From NCBI GenBank assembly GCA_937890045.1, contig CALBXV010000218.1, positions 1 to 36,802 on the forward strand: a stretch of 36,802 bases of DNA. The letters are read 5' to 3'. Both the position numbers and the translations under genes were made by a program. Source of the stretch: an uncultured archaeon (GTDB lineage Archaea > Thermoproteota > Nitrososphaeria > Nitrososphaerales > CALBXV01). Of the stretch, positions 18,180 to 24,094 are shown one piece after another. A model generated the notes under the pieces. That model had not been told where the DNA came from. It made no database searches and saw only the letters and a program-made list of their open reading frames with translations. Each line of letters starts with the position of its first letter. The first letter of the stretch is position 1.

Positions 18180-18264
18180 AATAACTACCCCTACTCTCTC
18201 GTATAGAAGGAGCTAGTCTTCTGTTATAATCCGAGGTAAGGAATGAGATTTCGGGGTAGGTATT
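18180..18264 (-). ncRNA. Structured 85-base element in a 135-base gene-free gap
   Basis: The arms 18180-18191 and 18253-18264 pair in 11 of 12 positions, including a perfect CTACCCC/GGGGTAG. They enclose about 61 bases with an internal AGAAG/CTTCT hairpin. Measured between the perfect 7-bp arms the element is exactly 75 bases, tRNA-sized, but it lacks a TTCRA loop and proper arms on either strand. On the leftward strand the stem is followed by TTATTTTTAT, as after a weak terminator. Possible roles: terminator of the ParB-like gene, leader RNA of the next gene, or degenerate tRNA. Confidence 0.4.
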
Positions 18265-18276
18265 CTTTAAAGACGA

Positions 18277-19071
18277 CTACAGCGTAATTGGCTTGCCGTC
18301 AATAGTCCAGTATCTTGCAACTATGCTAATCCTGTCGGGGTTTTGGCACTTATGATTATAAATGCTTTCCAACATTCTTGCATACGCGAAGGTATCAGGC
18401 TGTTTCACACACTTGCTTGACAGATACTGCATCTTCTGTAACATCTTGCGATGACTATAATCAGGATGAGTATATAGCATTATGTAGGCAACCACAAAAC
18501 TTCTGTGTGTATAGAAGTTTATCCATCTAGCGAAGGAATGTACATCTTCAGCGAAGGATTCAAGCCAATCCCACTTACGTGCGATTTTGAATGTTCCATC
18601 CTTGAAGGTTTCCACAGTTGGTTGACTTCTGTCACCATGTAATAGTATCATAGTGACACTGGGGCTGAATCCCCATCTGTTCATATAACCCTCAAACTGT
18701 GCATACTGGCAGAACTTGTGTTCTCCATTATTGTACCGTTTGACATATGAACGGAGATAGTCGGTCAATAACCATCTCTTATTGAGAGCGCTGGCTTTAG
18801 GGACTTCATCCATTGTCAGTTTATCAGTAATCTGAAAATAGACAGTTCCTTTGTCCAACTTCAGAGCCATGAATCTATTTTGACCATCCATGATTCTGAA
18901 TTTCTTGTCCACAATAATTGTGAACACTTCTGTCAGGTTCCCGCGATCTTTAATTGCTTTACGCAAATTAGAGATATGTGCTGGTTTCCTGTCTCGGTTT
19001 TCATCAAAGAAAGAGAAGAGATCATAGTCCTTCGTCTTGTAAATGACTCCAGTCTTAGTGAATTTCTTCAT
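18277..19071 (-). CDS. ParB/sulfiredoxin-fold protein
   Basis: 264 residues from the ATG at 19071, five bases after AAGGAGGAG. Upstream alternatives are the ATG at 19104 (after GAGGTG) and a GTG at 19113. The N-terminal third (HISNLRKAIKDRG, then VDKKFRIMDGQNRFMAL, DGQNR at 62-66) matches the ParB box with its dGxHR signature, here with Asn for His. The C-terminal two thirds are unassigned. ParB-fold phage proteins may be CTPases, nucleases or DNA-binding regulators. There is no ParA nearby, so plasmid-type partition is unlikely. Confidence 0.7.
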   Translation of the reverse strand: MKKFTKTGVIYKTKDYDLFSFFDENRDRKPAHISNLRKAIKDRGNLTEVFTIIVDKKFRIMDGQNRFMALKLDKGTVYFQITDKLTMDEVPKASALNKRWLLTDYLRSYVKRYNNGEHKFCQYAQFEGYMNRWGFSPSVTMILLHGDRSQPTVETFKDGTFKIARKWDWLESFAEDVHSFARWINFYTHRSFVVAYIMLYTHPDYSHRKMLQKMQYLSSKCVKQPDTFAYARMLESIYNHKCQNPDRISIVARYWTIDGKPITL

Positions 19072-19140
19072 TCTCTCCTCCTTTGACGTTTCCTTTTTTA
19101 TCATGTTATCCACCTCATTGGCTAAGGGGTTTCATGAAAT

Positions 19141-19163
19141 GCTGAGCCACCATGGCTTACAGC
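19141..19163 (-). terminator. Hairpin over the stop codon of a small gene
   Basis: GCTG/CAGC and AGCC/GGCT pair, with a two-base bulge and a five-base loop, right at the stop of the 62-residue gene and before the ParB-like gene. The T-run after it is poor (ATTTC), so termination would be weak; transcript processing is an alternative. Confidence 0.3.
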
Positions 19164-19345
19164 GTTAAGTTATATTTCTCAGCATACTCTTCAGACATTC
19201 TACATAAGTATGTGGGAGTAACATAATTTTTACGTATTAAAACAGCTTTTACTATATGTTCTGCTTCTTTTAGTTGTTGTTGCAGTTTTTGTATTAAAGG
19301 TTTTTTATCATATGCATTTGCTGGCAGTGGTTTATCTTCTGTCAT
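19157..19345 (-). CDS. Small hypothetical protein with short coiled coil
   Basis: 62 residues from the ATG at 19345, chosen because GGAG lies seven bases upstream; the longer frame begins without such a site. The segment LIQKLQQQLKEAEHIV would form a short coiled coil. It overlaps the previous gene by 14 bases. Function unknown. Confidence 0.6.
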   Translation of the reverse strand: MTEDKPLPANAYDKKPLIQKLQQQLKEAEHIVKAVLIRKNYVTPTYLCRMSEEYAEKYNLTL

Positions 19346-19712
19346 TGTATATCTCCTCATATTCACACTTAGGATTCCGACACATTTCTCCCTCTTCTGA
19401 TTCATCTGACTCTGTACTACCAAATTCAACAGACATTATTTCACCCTCACACAATGGACATTTTCTATCAATTGTATGCATATTTGAAAATGAACGTGGC
19501 GTGATATATTTATCATTCATACTTATCTCCTTTTCAGCTTTAGTCTTCTTGAGATGAGGATATATCTTCTCAAGTGTTTCCTGTGATGCAGTGTCATTGA
19601 GAGTATCAGGAAGACCACATTCTTTGAGAAGTTTCTTGTGATCCATAATATCCTGCTCAGTTAACACTTTGCCATCTAATCCTCTTCTCTTGATTATTTT
19701 ATTAACATTCAT
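19332..19712 (-). CDS. Zinc-ribbon protein with helical N-terminus
   Basis: 126 residues. The ATG at 19712 overlaps the stop of the preceding 56-residue gene as ATGA. The C-terminal part has CPLC and CRNPKC as paired zinc ligands around an acidic loop (TESDESEEGE). An internal ATG (MNDKYITP) has a perfect AAGGAG six bases upstream, so a second shorter product consisting of the zinc ribbon alone may be made. Confidence 0.7.
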   Translation of the reverse strand: MNVNKIIKRRGLDGKVLTEQDIMDHKKLLKECGLPDTLNDTASQETLEKIYPHLKKTKAEKEISMNDKYITPRSFSNMHTIDRKCPLCEGEIMSVEFGSTESDESEEGEMCRNPKCEYEEIYNDRR

Positions 19713-19879
19713 GACTCTAATCCAAACCATTTAAGCACTCTATACCACCAAAACCGCATTCGATACTTTTCAAATGCTGATAATACTGCAAGTGTTCTAC
19801 AGTGTCCAATCTCTTCTAGAGTTGTACTGTTCCCCCAGAAGTGATCTGCGTTTTTCCATACGTGCCATTTAGTACTCAT
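19709..19879 (-). CDS. 56-residue Trp/aromatic-rich small protein
   Basis: Starts MSTKWHVWKNADHFW and ends WWYRVLKWFGLES. AAGGAG lies before the ATG, and both ends overlap neighbours as ATGA, which strongly supports a real gene. The C-terminal half is aromatic and basic and could be an amphipathic helix. No family recognised. Confidence 0.7.
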   Translation of the reverse strand: MSTKWHVWKNADHFWGNSTTLEEIGHCRTLAVLSAFEKYRMRFWWYRVLKWFGLES

Positions 19880-20121
19880 TCTTCACTCCTTTGTTTACAA
19901 AATTTACAGTAATACGATTGAAAAGGCTTTCCATCCAAATCTGCGTACATATTTGTAACTATTGTGTATCTGTTACATTTACAGCAGTAGACATTTGTAT
20001 CTGTGTTCCTATATCCTGTTATTCTCCAATGATTATGACCATCAAGAATAGTTGGGCCAGGAATCCACATCGGCCTCCAAATTGGGTCTCTATCGCTGTG
20101 TTTTACTTTTTTAAGATTCAT
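19876..20121 (-). CDS. Zinc-ribbon small protein
   Basis: 81 residues from the ATG at 20121, which overlaps the previous stop as ATGA. Cys pairs CCKC and CKFC are 28-30 residues apart, separated by a beta-rich loop, as in a zinc ribbon. The N-terminus has RDPIWRPMWIPGP. Role unknown; one of a run of four adjacent Cys-pair proteins. Confidence 0.7.
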   Translation of the reverse strand: MNLKKVKHSDRDPIWRPMWIPGPTILDGHNHWRITGYRNTDTNVYCCKCNRYTIVTNMYADLDGKPFQSYYCKFCKQRSEE

Positions 20122-20360
20122 ACTTCTCCATTCTCCTGATTGTAGGTTTCTTCTGCTAGTATGCAATATGAATCAAAATCATTTACAGACATCAATTTGT
20201 CGTGATTATAGTGTACAGTAATTAAATCTATTAGAATGTCTTCCATCGTTCTTGATAGTTTAGATGTTTCATCTGCTAGAGCTTGTTCATAGTCAGCATC
20301 TACATCATTAAATTTATCTGCACATTGACATGGGTTCTTTTGACATAGTTCACATACCAT
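20118..20360 (-). CDS. Small protein with N-terminal Cys cluster
   Basis: 80 residues. MVCELCQKNPCQC gives four cysteines in 11 residues, a likely zinc knuckle, followed by an acidic helical region. AAGGAG lies before the ATG. Function unknown. Confidence 0.7.
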   Translation of the reverse strand: MVCELCQKNPCQCADKFNDVDADYEQALADETSKLSRTMEDILIDLITVHYNHDKLMSVNDFDSYCILAEETYNQENGEV

Positions 20361-20362
20361 AG

Positions 20363-20548
20363 TTATTTCTCCTTATTAGTTCTTTCCCATTCTGGTACGA
20401 AGGGTACGAATTTCACTCCCCATTCTCCTTCATGGAATGTTAGATCACAGTCTTTGTTCACACAGCATTTTACTGGTGGTGTATCTGATTTATAATCTGT
20501 TCTAAAATCGCTATTACACTTTGGACATCTCTTTTTTATATGCCTCAT
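20363..20548 (-). CDS. Small zinc-ribbon protein
   Basis: 61 residues: CPKC, then CCVNKDC about 17 residues later, a typical ribbon that resembles Com-like or transposase-type zinc fingers. It overlaps the previous stop as ATGA. Function unknown. Confidence 0.7.
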   Translation of the reverse strand: MRHIKKRCPKCNSDFRTDYKSDTPPVKCCVNKDCDLTFHEGEWGVKFVPFVPEWERTNKEK

Positions 20549-20775
20549 CTTAAACCTCTGGGATAACCTTGTAGATTCATACGGCCACCTTGTGGCTTCT
20601 TCTTCTTATACATATCAGAAGGAGTAGACTTTGATTTAAGTCTGCCAGAGGCATTCTTGTACCACCACCATCCATTACCATTTTCTTTTGACAATTCTGC
20701 TATCTCTTTAACACTCTGGGGGTCAAATGGATAACCTTCACGAAGTTTCCAGTTCTTTATGTATGGTGCGGTCAT
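20545..20775 (-). CDS. Small basic hypothetical protein
   Basis: 76 residues, basic with a Trp cluster (GNGWWWYKNASGRLKSKS) and a KKKKPQGGR segment, which would suit nucleic-acid binding. It is coupled on both sides by ATGA overlaps. No family recognised. Confidence 0.65.
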   Translation of the reverse strand: MTAPYIKNWKLREGYPFDPQSVKEIAELSKENGNGWWWYKNASGRLKSKSTPSDMYKKKKPQGGRMNLQGYPRGLR

Positions 20776-21215
20776 AATTGCACCTCAAATCTTTCTTTCA
20801 TCGCATTGAGTGTACCATCTGGTACGTTATGCTCACTTTTACCAGCATGTCTGTTCTCAACAATGATAGAGTACACACGCCAGTTATACTTCTCGGCCAG
20901 TACATAGTATGGTTCCATTTCACGTTCTTGAGTGAAAGTATTATGTACTAATACTTCATAACATATATTATCTTCCATCCACTCTTTAACCTGATTTATA
21001 CACCTTTGGTGGTTCTCACCAAGTTTTGCTGGATCAAATTCATACACACCATCAATGTAGAAGTAGTGATCTGTTGCTATTTGTTGTGTATGTCCTGTCT
21101 CAAGATCAACAGTGCGAGTTGTATCCGTTACAAATTCTGTTTTACCCGCGCCTGGTAGTCCACGTATAAGAAATAGTGTCCCAAATGTGACTTCATTCAT
21201 GATTTTATAGTCCAT
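20772..21215 (-). CDS. N4BP2-like P-loop kinase
   Basis: 147 residues. Walker A is GLPGAGKT (19-26). Further segments ATDHYFYIDGVYEFDPAKL, VLVHNTFTQEREMEPYY and the C-terminal EHNVPDGTLNAM follow the N4BP2L1/AAA_33 pattern (DDYF, yxFdpxxL, DNTN-like, exxpYxxLA, HxVP). These are polynucleotide-kinase-type P-loop proteins. A nucleic-acid end-repair role is likely, but no ligase is adjacent, so the substrate is unknown. AAGGAG precedes the ATG. Confidence 0.78.
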   Translation of the reverse strand: MDYKIMNEVTFGTLFLIRGLPGAGKTEFVTDTTRTVDLETGHTQQIATDHYFYIDGVYEFDPAKLGENHQRCINQVKEWMEDNICYEVLVHNTFTQEREMEPYYVLAEKYNWRVYSIIVENRHAGKSEHNVPDGTLNAMKERFEVQL

Positions 21216-21336
21216 GTTCTATTCTCCTTCTTTTTAGTTTACGTTTGATTTGTGATGGCGTTCTGCCATGTCTACTCAAGTATTCATTCTTCTCACGTCT
21301 GGTCTGCTTTCTATTCTTTGCTTTTCTGTTAGGCAT
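21205..21336 (-). CDS. 43-residue highly basic small protein
   Basis: Begins MPNRKAKNRKQTRREKNEYL and contains HGRTPSQIKRKLKRRR, so nearly half the residues are Arg/Lys. Similar tiny basic proteins beginning MPNR recur in environmental phages as far as I recall, without known function. A GGAGG site lies ten bases upstream, inside the preceding gene. It overlaps the kinase start by 11 bases. Confidence 0.6.
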   Translation of the reverse strand: MPNRKAKNRKQTRREKNEYLSRHGRTPSQIKRKLKRRRIEHGL

Positions 21337-21338
21337 GG

Positions 21339-21599
21339 TTATCTGTCCTCCCTTGCTAGTCTGTACCATATTGCATAGAGTTGTTTCTTACTCATCTTCA
21401 ATGCTTTGCGTTCAGAACCACCAAATCTGAATAAATACCACTCAACCAATTCATATTTCCATTTATATGGACATGATATTAAACCTGCTTTGTATAAGTC
21501 CCGCCTGTCGTAATAGTCTTCCATTACATTGAGATAACGATCAAATAACTTACCCTTCTCTTCGGATGTGAGTGGCTTTGGTGCTTTATATGCTCTCAT
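21339..21599 (-). CDS. Small hypothetical protein
   Basis: 86 residues, helical and Lys/Tyr-rich (DRYLNVMEDYYDRRDLYKAG). It begins as ATGA on the previous stop and ends two bases before the 43-residue gene, whose ribosome site it contains. No family recognised. Confidence 0.65.
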   Translation of the reverse strand: MRAYKAPKPLTSEEKGKLFDRYLNVMEDYYDRRDLYKAGLISCPYKWKYELVEWYLFRFGGSERKALKMSKKQLYAIWYRLAREDR

Positions 21600-22009
21600 T
21601 TGTCAAAATACCCCCATTTACCTATTAGTGTTGCGTAACCATACATCTCAAGTATCTCTTCTGGATACTTCTTCAAATATCTTCCTGTCTCTACTGGCCT
21701 TGTATTCTTATCAGTATAAAGAGTCATATGAAGTGGTACATCAGAATCTTTTTGATGTCTTAGATATTTATGACTGACGGAGTCATCTACTTTAAAAGGC
21801 CCATCTTCATCAACATCTACATCATAGAACCATTTATATCCAACTCTGCATTGTGCAACACCAAACTCTTTTTTAAGTACAATTCCAATGATGTCTACTG
21901 TTACTTCATCACCTTCATTTACTTCTGTTGGTAAGTATGGATGAGGAGGGTCAAAGTGATATGTTATGTGTAACCCGTTGTCAAAGAATATGCCTGAGTA
22001 TAATCTCAT
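21596..22009 (-). CDS. Hypothetical protein, beta-rich
   Basis: 137 residues, mixed beta with acidic loops (YDVDVDEDGPF). ATGA overlaps at both ends place it firmly in the operon. No motif recognised. Confidence 0.7.
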   Translation of the reverse strand: MRLYSGIFFDNGLHITYHFDPPHPYLPTEVNEGDEVTVDIIGIVLKKEFGVAQCRVGYKWFYDVDVDEDGPFKVDDSVSHKYLRHQKDSDVPLHMTLYTDKNTRPVETGRYLKKYPEEILEMYGYATLIGKWGYFDK

Positions 22010-22296
22010 AGTGCCTCCTGTGCGTCATGGATATAATCTCTTACTGTCGTGTATCTACCTTTACCAGATATACCTGTATCTATTGCGTCTTGGACTGCTC
22101 TGTGAAGTGTCTTGTTTAAATCTTTTATTTCTTTACCAAGTCTTTGCTCCATTCCAGTAATTGTATCGCAAAGAAAGTTTATAATTTCATCTGTTTCGTA
22201 GTCTTCAAATGTATCTGCGAACATACAATACTTATGATTGGCGTACTTATTTACTAACGATACTACGTTCTTAGTTAACTTTTTATATAGTTTCAT
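22006..22296 (-). CDS. Small helical hypothetical protein
   Basis: 96 residues from the ATG at 22296, five bases after AGGAG. The longer frame up to 22350 has no ribosome site. Mostly helical, ending in VRDYIHDAQEAL. It is the first gene after the 199-base gap at 22297-22495. Function unknown. Confidence 0.65.
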   Translation of the reverse strand: MKLYKKLTKNVVSLVNKYANHKYCMFADTFEDYETDEIINFLCDTITGMEQRLGKEIKDLNKTLHRAVQDAIDTGISGKGRYTTVRDYIHDAQEAL

Positions 22297-22495
22297 AGTG
22301 TCTCCTATGTTTATACCCAAGTGAATGGGATTTGTGTATGTATTAGTCAAACTTTGCCCGTATTGGGGTTTAACTCAAACCGAGTAACGAAGTTACGGGA
22401 CTGACTCCGATTATAGTGATTCATCCGATTAAGGCATAGTTACGTTTTTATACGAACTTGCTGGGGTTAGAAGTCCCCCATCAATCCCACATCAA
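22297..22495 (-). other. 199-base gap with small hairpins and one doubtful micro-ORF
   Basis: Contains a GTAAC-GAA-GTTAC hairpin (22384-22396), a GGGG-N8-CCCC hairpin (22463-22478) and the repeated hexamer TTGATG close to the end of the upstream gene. A TATAAT-like box on the leftward strand has no convincing -35. An ORF at 22347-22424 (25 residues, containing TRFELNPNTGKV) reads like a real protein but has no Shine-Dalgarno site. The gap is probably regulatory; nothing in it is certain. Confidence 0.3.
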
Positions 22496-22741
22496 TCAGA
22501 CTTTGACGTATGTGGTTGCGTTGCCATCAGAGGTCTTGACATCATCGAATCCCTTGCACTTATCGTATGCGTCCTGCAATTGGTCACACCGAAATGCAAT
22601 CTTGGTAGTACCGTTGGATGCCATTGTTAGGCGAATGAACTTGCGTCCACCCCATTCATATTCCTCACCTTTGTCGAAGAATACCACGGGTTCTGCCCAA
22701 CCTCTAACTAACAACAAGATAGTATCCATTAATCCTGCCAT
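22496..22741 (-). CDS. First gene of the leftward operon, hypothetical
   Basis: 81 residues from the ATG at 22741, chosen because AAAAGGAG lies just upstream. The longer frame to 22861 would read through the palindrome and hairpin of the control region. The sequence has FFDKGEEYEWGGRKFIRL and KIAFRCDQLQDAY. Being first in the early operon, it could be an early regulator or host-takeover protein, but nothing in the sequence shows this. Confidence 0.7.
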   Translation of the reverse strand: MAGLMDTILLLVRGWAEPVVFFDKGEEYEWGGRKFIRLTMASNGTTKIAFRCDQLQDAYDKCKGFDDVKTSDGNATTYVKV

Positions 22742-22755
22742 CTGAATCTCCTTTT

Positions 22756-22799
22756 GGTTAATTAACCTTTTAACGAAAAGTGGGATTTCCATTTCCCAC
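22756..22799 (-). promoter_or_regulatory. Leader of the leftward operon: 12-bp palindrome and hairpin
   Basis: GGTTAATTAACC (22756-22767) is a perfect 12-bp palindrome 15 bases upstream of the first early ATG. It abuts the ribosome site and is placed like an operator. Just upstream, GTGGGA/TCCCAC (22780-22799) forms a 6-bp hairpin with an 8-base loop followed by TTTT on the leftward strand, like an attenuator. No convincing leftward -35/-10 pair was found. Confidence 0.4.
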
Positions 22800-22819
22800 C
22801 AATTTTGTTTCCATGAGTG

Positions 22820-22833
22820 TATATGGCCATATA
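22820..22833. promoter_or_regulatory. 14-bp perfect palindrome between the divergent operons
   Basis: TATATGGCCATATA lies 20 bases upstream of the rightward -35 box. GTGTATAT recurs on both sides of it (22817 and 22840 regions). The position suits a repressor or activator site for the rightward promoter. No cognate regulator gene is obvious in the window. Confidence 0.4.
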
Positions 22834-22852
22834 TCATTGGTGTATATTTTTC

Positions 22853-22881
22853 TTGATACACTTGGGTTTTCTGGGTATATT
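22853..22881 (+). promoter_or_regulatory. Sigma70-type promoter of the rightward (late) operon
   Basis: TTGATA (22853-22858), a 17-base spacer and TATATT (22876-22881): five of six consensus bases in each box with ideal spacing. The predicted start is near 22888, leaving a short leader with AAGGAG before the ATG at 22906. Use of a host-type promoter for packaging and capsid genes implies that the host polymerase transcribes them at least in part. Confidence 0.7.
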
Positions 22882-22905
22882 AGGGGCAAATAAGGAGATT
22901 ACGAT

Positions 22906-23055
22906 ATGGCACACAAAGGCGTAGTAATGCTAAAAGACATCGCACAGCCCTCTGGTCACACTGGTGTTACGAATAAGCCTCTGGCAGGCGAAGAAGAGCC
23001 AGAAGAGGTAGAACAGCAGGAATCACAGGAAGAGGAAGAAAAAGTAGAGGAATGA
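22906..23055 (+). CDS. 49-residue acidic small protein
   Basis: Begins MAHKGVVMLKDIAQPSGHTG and ends in a run of Glu with Gln. AAGGAG lies before the ATG. First gene after the rightward promoter. Function unknown; an acidic tail might mimic DNA or bind a basic partner. Confidence 0.65.
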   Translation: MAHKGVVMLKDIAQPSGHTGVTNKPLAGEEEPEEVEQQESQEEEEKVEE

Positions 23056-23077
23056 TACCCATGCTCAAAAAGAGAGA

Positions 23078-23099
23078 GGGGGGGGATTATAGGGGGGGG
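23078..23099 (+). repeat. G8-ATTATA-G8 tract upstream of the TerS gene
   Basis: Two runs of eight G separated by six bases in a 77-base gap (23056-23132), flanked by GA repeats. A 16-codon ORF from 23061 spans the runs but lacks a good ribosome site. The tract is unusual in an AT-rich genome. Possible roles: G-quadruplex, packaging-site element, or slippage-prone site. Confidence 0.6.
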
Positions 23100-23132
23100 A
23101 GAGAGATATAATCTTAAAGAAGGATTTATGGC

Positions 23133-23330
23133 ATGAATGAGCGCGATGCTGGAAACGGTGATCCTGACGTAGATACCACTCTATTTCATGAGGAGTCACT
23201 TGTGAATATTGAGATAGATGGTATGATATACACGATCCCTATTGCGGTAAACGATTTGATAGATAACCTAGTCTTACAGATAAGAGAGCTTCAAACATTA
23301 GCTGGATCAGGTGGATTCAAGAGTAATTAA
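23133..23330 (+). CDS. Small hypothetical protein before TerS
   Basis: 65 residues, with AAGGA eight bases before the ATG. Acidic N-terminus, then a beta segment (NIEIDGMIYTIPIAV) and a leucine-rich helix (DLIDNLVLQIRELQTL). It overlaps the next gene by 20 bases. Function unknown. Confidence 0.65.
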   Translation: MNERDAGNGDPDVDTTLFHEESLVNIEIDGMIYTIPIAVNDLIDNLVLQIRELQTLAGSGGFKSN

Positions 23331-24093
23331 GGGGAATCGGCACTACGTCTTTGACAATGCTGAGGAATATGCAGAGCATTTCGATAAAGGGAAGGCTCCT
23401 CCTATCCATTCAAATTGGAAAGACGCACAAGAAGGGGACTGGGTATATTCTGATGATGGGAAGGTAGTTCAGTTGCTAAAAGTATCAGATATTAAACATC
23501 CTAATGACTCAAAGAATTACCAATATGCTCAAGGATGGGTAAGAACAGTTGTTGGAACATTTATCAAAACAAAAGATAGTTCTATGGACTCAGACTTCAG
23601 TAAGCACAAAGATAGATATACATTCTCAGGAAAAAAGAGTACTCCAGCCAAGAGATTAAGATCAAGAAAGACAGTTACAAAAAAAGAGAGACTATTTGCA
23701 ACAAGTGTAGCGGCTGGCCATGGAGTAGTAGCAGCTTACCAGTCTTCATTCGGAAATTCCATGCCAGATCAGAAGGCAAGAGCGAAAGCTGTAATTTTAC
23801 TTAAACAGGAGAGAGTAATGAAAGAGATTGAGAAGTCTGTAATGGACGTTGCGAAAAGCATGGGTATTGACCATCAATACGTCTTGAACAACTTAAAAAT
23901 TCTATGTGAAAGTTCTGAAGATGAAAATATTGTCTTACAATCGACTAAAGAGCTGGGAAAAGCCATAGGTACTCTAGGAGCTCCACAGAAAAAGAATGTT
24001 GAGATGGGTATTTATGGAATGATGCAACAGTTCTCGCCAGAAGAGATAGATGAAGCAAAACGTCCAATGTTAGAAGAAGTGGAGTCTGAATAA
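23311..24093 (+). CDS. Terminase small subunit-like protein
   Basis: 260 residues with a GTG start overlapping the previous gene. Residues about 125-230 (KKERLFATSVAAGHGVVAAYQSSFG, then KARAKAVILLKQERVMKEIEK) follow the DNA-binding helix-turn-helix pattern of small terminase subunits. The next part (MGIDHQYVLNNLKILCES) is the usual continuation. The N-terminal 100 residues are an extra domain of unknown role. It lies two genes of unknown function and one phosphoesterase upstream of TerL, consistent with selecting DNA for packaging. Confidence 0.7.
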   Translation: MDSRVIKGNRHYVFDNAEEYAEHFDKGKAPPIHSNWKDAQEGDWVYSDDGKVVQLLKVSDIKHPNDSKNYQYAQGWVRTVVGTFIKTKDSSMDSDFSKHKDRYTFSGKKSTPAKRLRSRKTVTKKERLFATSVAAGHGVVAAYQSSFGNSMPDQKARAKAVILLKQERVMKEIEKSVMDVAKSMGIDHQYVLNNLKILCESSEDENIVLQSTKELGKAIGTLGAPQKKNVEMGIYGMMQQFSPEEIDEAKRPMLEEVESE

Positions 24094-24094
24094 T

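Noticed and set aside
18185..18259. A second tRNA gene (75 bases with a 7-bp closing stem)
   Set aside because: No TTCRA loop, no matching D or T arm and no clean 5-bp anticodon stem on either strand; kept only as a structured RNA candidate.
18277..19071. Plasmid-style ParAB partition system
   Set aside because: No ParA-type ATPase adjacent and no repeated parS-like site seen; only the ParB fold is supported.
22742..22861. N-terminal extension of the first leftward gene up to 22861
   Set aside because: It would cover the palindrome and hairpin, and the ATG at 22741 has an excellent ribosome site whereas the upstream one does not.
23061..23111. 16-residue ORF across the poly-G runs
   Set aside because: No properly spaced ribosome site and a low-complexity product; treated as non-coding.
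23107..23112. TATAAT box before the 65-residue gene
   Set aside because: No -35-like hexamer 15-19 bases upstream; the region there is poly-G.
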